Below, in pieces: positions 45,251 through 54,878 of a stretch of 64,000 nucleotides of DNA. Source of the stretch: Candidatus Chlamydia corallus (GTDB lineage Bacteria > Chlamydiota > Chlamydiia > Chlamydiales > Chlamydiaceae). The stretch is taken from contig NZ_NWQK01000002.1 in assembly GCF_002817655.1 (NCBI RefSeq), forward strand, positions 62,001 through 126,000, given 5' to 3'. The position numbers were made by a program, and so were the translations under genes. Under the pieces are notes generated by a model, which saw only the letters and a program-made list of their open reading frames with translations, had not been told where the DNA came from and made no database searches. Positions within the stretch are counted from its first letter, which is position 1; each line of letters begins with the position of its first letter.

Positions 45251-47761
45251 ATGGCAGTACGATTAATTGTTGATGAAGGCCCCTTGTCTGGTGTAATTTT
45301 TGTTTTGGAAGATGGGGTAAGTTGGTCTATAGGACGCGACTCTAGTGCTAATGACATTCCTGTTGAAGATTCCAGACTCGCCTTATCTCAAGCTCTTATC
45401 AATAAAACAGACGAAAGTTACTATATCACAAATTTAGATGATACGATTCCTATTTTTGTAAATGATGTTGAGATCCAAGAAACTACACAGTTGGAAAACG
45501 AAGATACGATCCGCTTAGGAAGCAATCAGTATTCTTTCTTATTAGATGAATTTGATCCTCAAGACCTTGTTTATGATTTTGATCTCTCTGAAGAAAATTT
45601 TTCTAATGCTTCTGAGGATTTGTCCGATAGTAATAAACAGGTAAAAGTTACTGAGTCTCGGCAAGCTTCGCAAACAGATAGCTCAGCGAAGGCTAAGGAA
45701 AAGCCAGCGGATCAGAGAAGTGGTGATCCAATTACAAGTAAGGATCAGGAGCTTGCTGACGCTTTTCTTGCATCAGCAAAAGGAAAAAAAAGTCAGCAAA
45801 AAGGTAGAATTGCCAAAGGGGATTTCCAAGAATCTTCACAAGAATCTTCGAGTCCAAAGGCGCAAAATGCAAACGATTCTCCGAAAGGAGAAGAAGGAAC
45901 CAACGAACCCCAGAATGCCATTATGGAAGATAACGGAGCTTCGCCTAGTCAAGATCCGCAACCAAAGTCAGCAGAACCTTCTCTTAAAAAAGCTTCTACG
46001 GATACGACTCCTCTGAAAGAAAAAGAACCTGTAAAAGAAGAAAAGATCGAAAGAAAAGAAAAGCCTGCTTCTCGAGAAAAAAAAGATGAACTTGAGATCG
46101 AGGAGAGACAGAAAAACTCTGACGAAGTAACAGCTGGTGATTCACAAAAAGACGAGGAAGATAAAGAAGCAGAAGAAGCCTTTTTACAAGAAGAAGAAGT
46201 TGCTGAAGGTGCGGAAGATTCTGACACTGCCAATGATAAAAATGAACCCGCTGCACAGGATGGCCAAGAAGGCGCTAAGAAAGTCGAGAACGAAAAGAGC
46301 TCTGTTTTATCCCCGTTTCATGTTCAAGATCTATTCCGATTTGATCAGACAATTTTCCCAGCAGAAATCGATGATATTGCCAAAAAAAATATATCTGTAG
46401 ATTTGACGCAGCCTCCTCGTTTTTTACTTAAAGTTTTAGCTGGAGCTAATATTGGTGCTGAGTTCCATTTAGATTCAGGAAAAAGCTATATTTTAGGTAC
46501 AGATCCTACAACTTGCGACATAGTATTTAATGACTTAAGTGTTTCGCATCAACATGCTAAAATTGTTGTGGGTAATGATGGTGGTATCATTATCGAAGAT
46601 CTCGATAGTAAAAATGGCGTGATTGTTGAAGGACGAAAAATTGATAAGACTTCCACGTTGAGTTCAAATCAAGCGGTAGCTTTAGGAACTACGTTATTTT
46701 TACTTATAGATCATCATGCTCCAGCGGACACTATAGTCGCCTCTTTATCTCCCGAAGATTACAGTTTATTTGGAAGACAGCAAGATGCCGAAGCATTAGA
46801 AAGACAAGAGGCTCAAGAAGAAGAAGAAAAGCAAAAACGAGCTACACTACCTACGGGATCTTTCATTCTTACTTTATTTATTGGTGGATTGGCTATTCTA
46901 TTTGGTATAGGGACAGCCTCTCTTTTCCATACAAAAGAAGTGGTTCCTTTAGAAAATGTCGATTATCAAGAAGACCTTGCCCAAGTTATAAATCAGTTTT
47001 CCACTGTGCGTTATACATTTAATAAAACGAACAGCCAACTTTTTTTAATCGGACATGTCAAAAATAGTGCGGACAAAAGTGAGCTACTCTATAAAGTAGA
47101 TGCTCTTTCCTTTGTGAAATCTATAGATGATAACGTCATTGATGATGAAGCTGTTTGGCAAGAGATGAACATTCTTCTCTCAAAGCGTCCCGAGTTTAAG
47201 GGAATCAGTATGCATTCCCCAGAACCAGGGAAATTTGTTATCACAGGCTATGTTAAGACTGAGGAGCAAGCTGCTTGTCTCGTTGATTATTTAAATATAC
47301 ATTTTAATTATCTCTCGCTACTAGAGAATAAAGTTGTTGTTGAAACACAAATGCTGAAGGCAATTGCGGGCCATCTTCTTCAAGGAGGTTTTGCAAATAT
47401 CCATGTTGCCTTTGTGAACGGTGAGGTTATTCTTACTGGTTATGTGAATAACGATGATGCAGAGAAATTCCGTGCTGTTGTTCAAGAACTTTCAAGTATC
47501 CCTGGGGTGAGGCTAGTCAAAAATTTTGCTGTCTTACTTCCTGCTGAAGAGGGAATCATAGATTTAAACTTACGTTACCCGAATCGTTATCGTGTTACAG
47601 GCTATTCTAGATATGGGGAGATAAGTATCAATGTAGTTGTCAATGGCAGAATCTTAACAAGAGGGGACGTGATTGACGGTATGACAGTAACAAGTATACA
47701 ACCCAATGCGATCTTTTTAGAAAAGGAAGGGTTGAAATATAAAATAGACTACAATAAATAA
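45251..47761 (+). CDS. cdsD: Type III secretion inner-membrane ring protein CdsD (SctD)
   Basis: 836 residues, about twice the usual SctD. N-terminal FHA-like domain (about 1-100), then a long Ser/Lys/Glu low-complexity linker (about 110-360), a second FHA domain (about 389-490, with ILGTDPTTCDIV, SVSHQHAKI and DLDSKNG), a membrane helix near 537-558, then periplasmic ring-building repeats. FHA domains bind phosphothreonine; C. pneumoniae CdsD is reported as phosphorylated by PknD. It builds the inner ring with CdsJ and faces CdsC. GGTGGA precedes the ATG. Confidence 0.92.
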   Translation: MAVRLIVDEGPLSGVIFVLEDGVSWSIGRDSSANDIPVEDSRLALSQALINKTDESYYITNLDDTIPIFVNDVEIQETTQLENEDTIRLGSNQYSFLLDEFDPQDLVYDFDLSEENFSNASEDLSDSNKQVKVTESRQASQTDSSAKAKEKPADQRSGDPITSKDQELADAFLASAKGKKSQQKGRIAKGDFQESSQESSSPKAQNANDSPKGEEGTNEPQNAIMEDNGASPSQDPQPKSAEPSLKKASTDTTPLKEKEPVKEEKIERKEKPASREKKDELEIEERQKNSDEVTAGDSQKDEEDKEAEEAFLQEEEVAEGAEDSDTANDKNEPAAQDGQEGAKKVENEKSSVLSPFHVQDLFRFDQTIFPAEIDDIAKKNISVDLTQPPRFLLKVLAGANIGAEFHLDSGKSYILGTDPTTCDIVFNDLSVSHQHAKIVVGNDGGIIIEDLDSKNGVIVEGRKIDKTSTLSSNQAVALGTTLFLLIDHHAPADTIVASLSPEDYSLFGRQQDAEALERQEAQEEEEKQKRATLPTGSFILTLFIGGLAILFGIGTASLFHTKEVVPLENVDYQEDLAQVINQFSTVRYTFNKTNSQLFLIGHVKNSADKSELLYKVDALSFVKSIDDNVIDDEAVWQEMNILLSKRPEFKGISMHSPEPGKFVITGYVKTEEQAACLVDYLNIHFNYLSLLENKVVVETQMLKAIAGHLLQGGFANIHVAFVNGEVILTGYVNNDDAEKFRAVVQELSSIPGVRLVKNFAVLLPAEEGIIDLNLRYPNRYRVTGYSRYGEISINVVVNGRILTRGDVIDGMTVTSIQPNAIFLEKEGLKYKIDYNK

Positions 47762-47807
47762 CCAATTACTGGGGTTTATTAATTATTTATATTTAGGTAG
47801 ATATTCT

Positions 47808-48056
47808 ATGTTTAATATGGAAAATACAGCGAAAGAAGAAAAAAATTCTCAGCCGCTGTTAGATTTAGAACAAGATATGCAAGATCATAACAGAGCTCAA
47901 GAACTTAAAGCTAGTGTGCAAGATAAGGTTCATAAGTTAAATGCACTTCTTCGAGAAGGATCCGATAAAGAATCTTTTGGACAACAACAAGTGTTGTTAG
48001 CGGGCTATGTAGCTTTACAGAAAGTTCTGGGTCGGATCAACCGCAAGATGATATAA
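47808..48056 (+). CDS. cdsE: CdsE, needle-subunit chaperone
   Basis: 82 residues, acidic and helical (HNRAQELKASVQDKVHKLN). Immediately precedes cdsF. In C. pneumoniae CdsE and CdsG are reported to bind and stabilise the needle protein CdsF, like YscE/YscG. An internal ATG at 47817 is an alternative start. Confidence 0.8.
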   Translation: MFNMENTAKEEKNSQPLLDLEQDMQDHNRAQELKASVQDKVHKLNALLREGSDKESFGQQQVLLAGYVALQKVLGRINRKMI

Positions 48057-48077
48057 AGGTCCAGAGGAGAAAAATCT

Positions 48078-48332
48078 ATGGCTACAAATAAAAGTTGTAC
48101 AGCATTCGATTTTAATAAGATGCTAGACGGCGTATGTACTTACGTGAAGGGTGTTCAACAGTATTTAACTGAATTAGAAACATCAACACAAGGTACTGTT
48201 GACTTGGGAACTATGTTCAATTTGCAATTCCGTATGCAGATCTTATCACAGTATATGGAATCTGTATCGAACATCCTAACCGCTGTGAACACAGAAATGA
48301 TCACAATGGCTAGAGCAGTTAAAGGAAGTTAA
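48078..48332 (+). CDS. cdsF: Type III secretion needle subunit CdsF (SctF)
   Basis: 84 residues, the needle-subunit size. Helix-turn-helix layout with a C-terminal helix (RMQILSQYMESVSNILTAVN). Two cysteine residues (positions 7 and 20, in KSCTAFD and GVCTYV) are unusual for needle proteins and may form disulfides in the elementary body. Strong AGGAG before the ATG suggests high expression. Confidence 0.88.
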   Translation: MATNKSCTAFDFNKMLDGVCTYVKGVQQYLTELETSTQGTVDLGTMFNLQFRMQILSQYMESVSNILTAVNTEMITMARAVKGS

Positions 48333-48350
48333 TAATATAAGAGAGAGATC

Positions 48351-48800
48351 ATGGCAGATTTGGAAATATTTGAAGCAGACTTTGCTTTGTTATTTGAAGC
48401 AGGCCTTTTGGCCATTAAACAGGGAGATGAAGATAGCGCAAGAAAGTTATTTCAATCTCTGCATATTCTAAACCCTAATCATTATGGTCATGATCTAGGA
48501 CTCGCATTGATTTCTTTGCATAAAATGGACCTTTTTGATGCTGAAGAACGTCTAAGTAAACTTGTAAAAGACAATGAAGACAGTTGGAGTATAAAAGCAT
48601 TTTTATCTCTTACACATATGCTCATCGTATTGCATCAAGAGAGTTCTTTTGAAGTGCGTAGAGAGAGTCTAGAAAGTTGCCTAAAATTTGCTGATCAAGT
48701 GATAGCAAATTGTGAAATAGAATCCACAAGAGCTCTTGCTCAGTCTGTCTTAGACTGGCATGATACTTTAGTGGCAAAAAGTGCAGGTCCTTTAGGCTAA
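48351..48800 (+). CDS. cdsG: CdsG, TPR-like needle chaperone
   Basis: 149 residues built from helical pairs of TPR type (FEAGLLAIKQGDEDSARKLF, LISLHKMDLFDAEERLSKL). Partner of CdsE in holding CdsF monomers. Ends just before the next gene; same operon. Confidence 0.82.
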   Translation: MADLEIFEADFALLFEAGLLAIKQGDEDSARKLFQSLHILNPNHYGHDLGLALISLHKMDLFDAEERLSKLVKDNEDSWSIKAFLSLTHMLIVLHQESSFEVRRESLESCLKFADQVIANCEIESTRALAQSVLDWHDTLVAKSAGPLG

Positions 48801-48839
48801 GCTTTTAGGACAAAAATAGTAAGATGGTTTCATTGCTTT

Positions 48840-49517
48840 ATGATAGACCCTATAGAATGTTTCCCCAATCTTGATGGCGATTCAGAAACAAAATCTCTAA
48901 CTCAAAATTCTGGCACTCCCCTAGTAAGTGAGTTAAAAAAAGATATTTCTCCCTTTGCTTTGGGATCTTATGTTGCGCCTAAAAATGACGCTCTTATCGA
49001 AGGATTTAAGCCGAATCCTATGGCGATGATGCAAGACCAAAATTCTAATTTAATCGATCCTGAGCTGCAAGAGGCCTTGGAATCAGAAGAACTCCAAGAG
49101 CAAATCAACAACCTTAAAGGGCGTCTCTGGGATTTCCGCTCGACTTTCGAAGATAGTCAGACAACAGCACAGTTTGCAGATGAGCATTTTCAAGCTGTAG
49201 GAGTGATTATAGATTTAATTAACGAGGACTTAAATACGATTGCTGAACATACGCAACAAGATACTAAGAAACAAGATCAAGAAGAAGACTCTTCGGTAAC
49301 AAGAAAAGTCATTGATTGGGTTTCTTCTGGAGAGGAAGTTCTAAATCGTGCGTTGCTCTACTTCTCTGATAGAGATGGTAATCGTGAGAGTTTAGCAAAC
49401 TTCCTTAAAGTACAATATGCTGTACAGCGAGCTACGCAAAGAGCAGAACTTTTCGCTAGTATTGTAGGTACCTCAGTAAGTAGCGTGAAAACGATTATGA
49501 CAACGCAATTAGGCTAA
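48840..49517 (+). CDS. Conserved protein of the secretion cluster (CT668)
   Basis: 225 residues, acidic, helical, no membrane segment. It stops one base before the cdsN start. Position between the needle chaperones and the ATPase is where some systems carry SctL/SctK-like stator parts, but no such motif is visible. The N-terminal 60 residues are low in predicted structure. Function unknown; a cytoplasmic sorting-platform or chaperone role is a positional guess. Confidence 0.7.
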   Translation: MIDPIECFPNLDGDSETKSLTQNSGTPLVSELKKDISPFALGSYVAPKNDALIEGFKPNPMAMMQDQNSNLIDPELQEALESEELQEQINNLKGRLWDFRSTFEDSQTTAQFADEHFQAVGVIIDLINEDLNTIAEHTQQDTKKQDQEEDSSVTRKVIDWVSSGEEVLNRALLYFSDRDGNRESLANFLKVQYAVQRATQRAELFASIVGTSVSSVKTIMTTQLG

Positions 49518-49518
49518 C

Positions 49519-50847
49519 ATGGATCAGTTAACAACCGATTTTGACACTCTCATGTCCCAACTTGGGGATGTGAATCTTACGACTGTAGTAGGCCGTATTA
49601 CAGAAGTGGTCGGCATGTTAATCAAAGCCGTAGTTCCTAATGTACGCGTTGGAGAAGTGTGCTTAGTGAAGCGTAGTGGTATGGAGCCACTCGTTACAGA
49701 AGTCGTTGGTTTTACCCAGAGTTTTGCTTTTCTCTCTCCTTTAGGAGAGCTGTCAGGAGTGAGTCCTTCTTCGGAAGTGATTCCTACAGGACTTCCTCTA
49801 CATATTCGAGCAGGAAACGGCCTTTTAGGTCGAGTTCTAAATGGGTTAGGAGAACCTATAGATATAGAGACTAAAGGTCCACTACAGAATGTGGATCAAA
49901 CATTTCCTATTTTTCGTGCACCTCCAGATCCCTTACATAGGGCGAAATTACGACAGATTTTATCTACGGGTGTACGTTGTATAGACGGTATGCTCACGGT
50001 CGCTAGGGGGCAGCGTATAGGAATTTTTGCTGGTGCTGGAGTGGGAAAATCTTCGCTCTTAGGTATGATCGCAAGAAACGCTGAAGAAGCCGACGTTAAT
50101 GTAATCGCGCTTATTGGAGAAAGGGGGCGCGAAGTACGTGAGTTTATTGAGGGGGATTTGGGAGAAGAAGGCATGAAACGTTCGGTAATCGTCGTTTCTA
50201 CTTCTGACCAATCGTCGCAATTGCGACTTAATGCCGCCTATGTAGGAACTGCAATTGCAGAGTATTTCCGTGATCAAGGTAAAACCGTAGTACTAATGAT
50301 GGATTCTGTCACTAGGTTTGCTCGTGCATTGCGCGAAGTGGGGTTAGCCGCTGGAGAGCCCCCTGCTAGAGCAGGATACACTCCATCGGTTTTTTCCACA
50401 CTACCGCGTCTCTTGGAAAGATCGGGAGCGTCCGATAAGGGAACAATTACAGCATTTTATACGGTCTTAGTCGCAGGAGATGATATGAACGAACCTGTTG
50501 CCGACGAAGTGAAATCGATTTTGGATGGGCATATTGTTCTCTCCAATGCATTAGCTCAAGCATACCATTATCCTGCAATTGACGTACTTGCTTCCATTAG
50601 CCGACTACTTACGGCTATTGTTCCTGAGGAACAACGACGGATTATAGGTAAAGCAAGGGAAGTTTTAGCTAAATACAAAGCCAATGAGATGCTTATCCGT
50701 ATTGGAGAATACCGACGGGGCTCTGATCGTGAGGTAGATTTTGCTATCGATCACATTGACAAATTGAATCGATTTTTAAAGCAAGATATCCACGAAAAGA
50801 CAAATTATGAGGAAGCAGCACAGCAACTGCGCGCCATTTTCCGCTAA
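49519..50847 (+). CDS. cdsN: Type III secretion ATPase CdsN (SctN)
   Basis: F1-type ATPase, 442 residues. Walker A GAGVGKSS near 172-179; IGERGREVREF near 197; Walker B VVLMMDSVTRFA near 256; hexamer-interface segment AGEPPARAGYTPSVF. Unfolds and releases chaperone-bound substrates at the export gate. ATG directly follows the previous stop. Confidence 0.95.
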   Translation: MDQLTTDFDTLMSQLGDVNLTTVVGRITEVVGMLIKAVVPNVRVGEVCLVKRSGMEPLVTEVVGFTQSFAFLSPLGELSGVSPSSEVIPTGLPLHIRAGNGLLGRVLNGLGEPIDIETKGPLQNVDQTFPIFRAPPDPLHRAKLRQILSTGVRCIDGMLTVARGQRIGIFAGAGVGKSSLLGMIARNAEEADVNVIALIGERGREVREFIEGDLGEEGMKRSVIVVSTSDQSSQLRLNAAYVGTAIAEYFRDQGKTVVLMMDSVTRFARALREVGLAAGEPPARAGYTPSVFSTLPRLLERSGASDKGTITAFYTVLVAGDDMNEPVADEVKSILDGHIVLSNALAQAYHYPAIDVLASISRLLTAIVPEEQRRIIGKAREVLAKYKANEMLIRIGEYRRGSDREVDFAIDHIDKLNRFLKQDIHEKTNYEEAAQQLRAIFR

Positions 50848-50864
50848 ATAAAGAGTAGTACACT

Positions 50865-51371
50865 GTGGCCAAATATCCACTAGAGCCTGTTTTAGCGATT
50901 AAAAAGGATCGTGTAGATAGAGCAGAAAAAGTTGTTAAAGAAAAACGACGTCTTTTAGAAATAGAACAAGAGAAATTACGAGAGAAAGAAGCCGAACGCG
51001 ATAAAGTTAAAAATCATTATATGCAAAAAATCCAACAACTCCGTGATTTGTTGGATGAGGGCACAACCAGCGACGCTGTTTTACAAATAAAGTCTTATAT
51101 CAAAGTCGTCGCAGTGGAGCTCTCTGAAGAAGAAGAAAAGGTCAACAAACAGAAAGATGTTGTGCTCGCTGCTTCTAAAGAACTTGAAAAAGCAGAAGTA
51201 AATTTAGCTAAGCGTAGAAAAGAAGAAGAGAAAACGCGACTCCATAAAGAAGAGTGGATGAAAGAAGCTCTCAAAGAAGAAGCTCGCGCTGAAGAAAAAG
51301 AACAAGATGAAATGGGGCAGCTACTTTTTCAACTGCGCCAGAAAAAAAAACGTGAATCAGGGGGAAGCTAG
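50865..51371 (+). CDS. cdsO: Type III secretion stalk protein CdsO (SctO)
   Basis: 168 residues, almost entirely charged coiled coil (RAEKVVKEKRRLLEIEQEKL through the C-terminus). GTG start at 50865. Position immediately after the ATPase matches YscO/FliJ, which inserts in the ATPase ring and couples it to the export gate. Confidence 0.87.
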   Translation: MAKYPLEPVLAIKKDRVDRAEKVVKEKRRLLEIEQEKLREKEAERDKVKNHYMQKIQQLRDLLDEGTTSDAVLQIKSYIKVVAVELSEEEEKVNKQKDVVLAASKELEKAEVNLAKRRKEEEKTRLHKEEWMKEALKEEARAEEKEQDEMGQLLFQLRQKKKRESGGS

Positions 51372-51374
51372 TTC

Positions 51375-52223
51375 ATGGAATTAAACAAAACAACAGAATC
51401 ATTATATACCTCTAAAGCAGATACTCATACTGTGAACCAAAACTCTGCTCCTGAACCTAGAGATAATCGCGATGTAAAAGTATTTTCTTTGGAAGGGAAG
51501 CAAACACGGCAAGAAAAAGTTACTTCAAGTAAAGGAAATTCTCGCACAGAATCTAGAAAACTTGCTGATGAAGAGAAGCGTGTTAACGATGAGATTGCTG
51601 AAGTGGGATCTAAAGAAGAAGACCAAGAATCTCAAGAATTTTGCTCTGCTGAGAATGCTTTTGCTGGAATATCCCTTGTAGATATCGCAGCAGCTGGATC
51701 CTCAGAAGCTGTTGTAGAAGTTGCTCCTGTAGCTGTTGCTGGTATCGATATGCAGTGGATAGAAAATGTCATACTTTCTACTGTAGAATCTATGGTGATT
51801 TCCGAGATCAACGGTGAGCAACTTGTGGAATTAGTCTTGGACACTAATACCAATGTTCCTGAAGCCTTTGCTGGAGTAAATCTTACACTAGTACAATCTG
51901 GACAAGAGCTTTCTGTGCAGTTTTCAAGTTTTGTAGATGCTGTACAGATGGCAGAAGCTGCGGATCTCATTACGAGTAATCCTAGCCAACTGACTTCTTT
52001 AGTGAGTGCTTTGAAAAATCATCAACTCACATTAAAAGAATTTGCAGTTGGAAATCTTTTAGTACAACTTCCTAAACTCGAAGAAATACAAACTCCTTTA
52101 CATATGATTGCATCTACAATTCGTCATAGAGAAGAAGATAAAGATCAAAGAGATCAGAATCAAAAACAACAACAAGACGATAAAGAGCAAAATCCTTATA
52201 AAATTGAAGAAGCACGTTTATAA
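51375..52223 (+). CDS. cdsP: CdsP, probable needle-length/substrate-switch protein (SctP)
   Basis: 282 residues: Ser/Lys/Glu-rich disordered N-terminus, a structured middle/C-terminal part (LVELVLDTNTNVPEAF, LTLVQSGQELSVQFSS) resembling the FliK/YscP C-terminal domain, and a Lys/Gln/Asp-rich tail. Assignment depends mainly on location between cdsO and cdsQ. It sets needle length and triggers the switch in export specificity in related systems. Confidence 0.75.
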   Translation: MELNKTTESLYTSKADTHTVNQNSAPEPRDNRDVKVFSLEGKQTRQEKVTSSKGNSRTESRKLADEEKRVNDEIAEVGSKEEDQESQEFCSAENAFAGISLVDIAAAGSSEAVVEVAPVAVAGIDMQWIENVILSTVESMVISEINGEQLVELVLDTNTNVPEAFAGVNLTLVQSGQELSVQFSSFVDAVQMAEAADLITSNPSQLTSLVSALKNHQLTLKEFAVGNLLVQLPKLEEIQTPLHMIASTIRHREEDKDQRDQNQKQQQDDKEQNPYKIEEARL

Positions 52224-52232
52224 AGGTAATTT

Positions 52233-53348
52233 ATGGCAGTAGCAGCCGATCCTAGTGTCAGTTGGTTAAAATCTCGGAATAGTTTCTTAAATTCCCTAGG
52301 GAAGTCTGAGGAGCAGGTTGCTGCTCCTGAGTTTCCTAAGGAGCTCTGCCAACATAAAATTAAAGAGAAATTCCGGCTCGAAGATGCTCAGGTTTCTATA
52401 AAATTCCGGGGATCTATAAGTGCTGTAGAAGCCACTAAAGAATTTGGTGTGCACCTCTTAATACAACCTATGGTAGTCCAACCTTGGGAAAAAGATACTC
52501 TTTTGTTCCTGACATCCGAAGAAGACCTCCAGGAGCTCATGGTAGCAGTATTTGATGACGCCAGCCTTTCTTCATATTTCTATGAGAAGGATAAACTTCT
52601 CGGTTTTCATTATTATTTTGTAGCAGAAGCCTGTAAATTATTTGAAGAACTGCAGTGGGTTCCCTCTTTGTCTGCCAAAGTCGGGGGTGATGCCATGTTT
52701 ACAGCTACAAGTTTGCAAGGCTCTTACCAAGTTGTAGATGTTTCTCTTCGCCTAGATGGGAAAAATGTTCGCTTTCGTCTCTTGTTGCCAGAGGAGACGT
52801 TCGAAAGTTGCCACAAGTTTTTCTCAGGTCTTCATGAGGAGTCCGATCTTCGTAATATAGATCAAACGCAACTGATCTCTCTTTCTGTAGAAGTGGGTTA
52901 TTCTCAGCTCACTCAAGAAGAATGGCATCAAGTAGTCCCAGGATCATTTATCATGTTAGATAGTTGTCTTTACGATCCTGAAACAGAAGAAAGTGGCGCT
53001 TTACTCACAGTGCAAAAACATCAGTTTTTTGGCGGACGTTTTTTAAGCCTTTCCTCTGGAGAATTTAAGATCACGAGTTATCCTAACCTGACTCATGAAG
53101 ACCCTCCTCTTCCTGAAAATCAACAAGCTCCTGCAGCCCCTCTTCCTGGATACAGTAAGCTCATAGTCGAAGTAGCAAGGTATTCCTTAGCTGTCGATGA
53201 GTTTATAAAATTAAATTTAGGTAGTGTGTTGAGCTTGGGAAATCATCCAGCATACGGTATCGATATTATTTTAGATGGCGCTAAGGTCGGCAGAGGCGAA
53301 ATTATTGCTTTGGGAGATGTTCTAGGTATTCGCGTTCTAGAGGTATAA
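52233..53348 (+). CDS. cdsQ: Type III secretion C-ring protein CdsQ (SctQ)
   Basis: 371 residues; the C-terminal about 75 residues form the SpoA domain (VEVARYSLAVDEFIKLNLGS, NHPAYGIDIILDGAKVGRGE). Forms the cytoplasmic sorting platform. In several systems an internal start yields a short SctQ-C; no obvious ribosome site for that was noted here. AAAGG lies before the ATG. Confidence 0.9.
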   Translation: MAVAADPSVSWLKSRNSFLNSLGKSEEQVAAPEFPKELCQHKIKEKFRLEDAQVSIKFRGSISAVEATKEFGVHLLIQPMVVQPWEKDTLLFLTSEEDLQELMVAVFDDASLSSYFYEKDKLLGFHYYFVAEACKLFEELQWVPSLSAKVGGDAMFTATSLQGSYQVVDVSLRLDGKNVRFRLLLPEETFESCHKFFSGLHEESDLRNIDQTQLISLSVEVGYSQLTQEEWHQVVPGSFIMLDSCLYDPETEESGALLTVQKHQFFGGRFLSLSSGEFKITSYPNLTHEDPPLPENQQAPAAPLPGYSKLIVEVARYSLAVDEFIKLNLGSVLSLGNHPAYGIDIILDGAKVGRGEIIALGDVLGIRVLEV

Positions 53349-53363
53349 AGAAAGATTTGATTT

Positions 53364-54878
53364 ATGGATTGTCCCAGTGATGTCTCTCTTCCTGAACCTC
53401 AGGTGATTGGTGGATATCATGTTAAAAAAATATTGAGTAAAAAATTAAGAAGCAGAGTTGTTCAAGGCCTACATCCTGAAACACGACATCCTACAGTCAT
53501 AAAAGTTTTTTCTCCCCCTCCTTCCTTCAATAGTCGCTCTGTTCACAACTTTCTTAAGGAGGCACAGAGTCTCCATCAAATTACTCATCCTAACATTGTT
53601 AAGTTTTACCGCTATGGCAAATGGCAAGATTGCTTGTACATTGCTATGGAATATATAGAGGGGATCTCTTTAAGAGATTACATCCTTGCGCAATTTATCT
53701 CTTTACCCCAGGCCATAGATATCATCTTTGATATTGCCCAAGCTTTGGAACACCTCCATAGTCGCAATATCCTCCACAAAGATATCAAACCTGAAAATAT
53801 TCTGATTACTCCCCAGGGTAAAATCAAATTAATAGATTTTGGACTTGCTGATTGGGATATAGCAATCCACGCTGCGCATCCTGCCATCACGGGAACGCCG
53901 TATTATATGAGCCCAGAACAACGCCAAGGAGAGTCCCATTCTCCTGCTTCAGATATTTATGCTTTAGGTTTATTAGCTTACGAGTTGATCTTGGGGCACC
54001 TTTCTTTAGGAAGAGTCTTTCTTTCGTTAGTTCCTGAAAGAATAAGCAAAATTTTATCCAAAGCATTGCAACCTTCTCCTAACAATCGCTATCGGTCTAT
54101 TCGAGAGTTTATCCAGGATATACATCACTACCGTATGTCTGGAGAAATGCAAAAGGATATACGCATCAAAGATCACACCGCTACTCTCTATGAACAGCTC
54201 CAAGCACAACGATTCTGGTTAGCACCAGAATCGTTAAAGTTCCCAGATTTTATATCAGGTGTTCTCTATCATCAAGGATATCCCTTGTATCCTCATGCAT
54301 ATTGTGATACGTTGCTTGAAGGCGATGTTGTTAATCTATGGTTAGGTTATAGTCCTACAAGTAATGCAACTATAGCTTTGTCTGTTATAAAAAGTTTAGT
54401 TTGCCAACAAGATCTACAGCGGCCTCTTTTAGATAGAATATGCGAAATCAATGAATTCTTGATTCGCATGGAAATACCCATGGATGAGATGGGAATCTCT
54501 ATATTCTGCCTTGAGATTTCGAAAGAAAATAAGGAACTCTCTTGGATAGCTTGTGGGAAAACCGTTTTCTGGATAAAAAGACAGGGAAGGGTTTTCCAAG
54601 ACTTTGAGAGCTTTTCTCCAGGATTGGGGAAAATTACTTCTTTACAAATTCGAGAAACCAAGGTTGCATGGGAAATAGGTGATGAAGCTGTAGTGCGTAC
54701 GCTGGAATTAGACGAGTCTTTTGCATCCTTAAAACAAACCCTATCACTCGCAGAGTTGCAAGATAGAAGGCAAAAAGCTATATTCTGTCCCATAGAGAGC
54801 ATACGCGGTGGAATACAGGGTCGTGTGAATGAAAGTACCTCTCCCTCAATGCTTATTAGCTTAAAAAGAATCCGGTGA
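53364..54878 (+). CDS. pkn5: Ser/Thr protein kinase-like Pkn5
   Basis: 504 residues: kinase domain (about 17-260) and a C-terminal region of about 240 residues without recognised domain. Present: Lys47 in VIKVF, HKDIKPEN near 136-143 (HKD replaces HRD), DFG near 158-160, MSPEQ. The ATP-gripping glycine loop is absent (KILSKKLRSRVVQG), so activity is doubtful. Its place inside the secretion operon and 4-base overlap with cdsC suggest a secreted or regulatory role; Pkn5 has been reported as a secreted protein. Confidence 0.85.
   Translation: MDCPSDVSLPEPQVIGGYHVKKILSKKLRSRVVQGLHPETRHPTVIKVFSPPPSFNSRSVHNFLKEAQSLHQITHPNIVKFYRYGKWQDCLYIAMEYIEGISLRDYILAQFISLPQAIDIIFDIAQALEHLHSRNILHKDIKPENILITPQGKIKLIDFGLADWDIAIHAAHPAITGTPYYMSPEQRQGESHSPASDIYALGLLAYELILGHLSLGRVFLSLVPERISKILSKALQPSPNNRYRSIREFIQDIHHYRMSGEMQKDIRIKDHTATLYEQLQAQRFWLAPESLKFPDFISGVLYHQGYPLYPHAYCDTLLEGDVVNLWLGYSPTSNATIALSVIKSLVCQQDLQRPLLDRICEINEFLIRMEIPMDEMGISIFCLEISKENKELSWIACGKTVFWIKRQGRVFQDFESFSPGLGKITSLQIRETKVAWEIGDEAVVRTLELDESFASLKQTLSLAELQDRRQKAIFCPIESIRGGIQGRVNESTSPSMLISLKRIR

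Noticed and set aside
45720..46400. Several open frames on both strands in the cdsD linker
   Set aside because: Produced by the low-complexity Lys/Glu/Ser coding sequence; no ribosome sites or domains.
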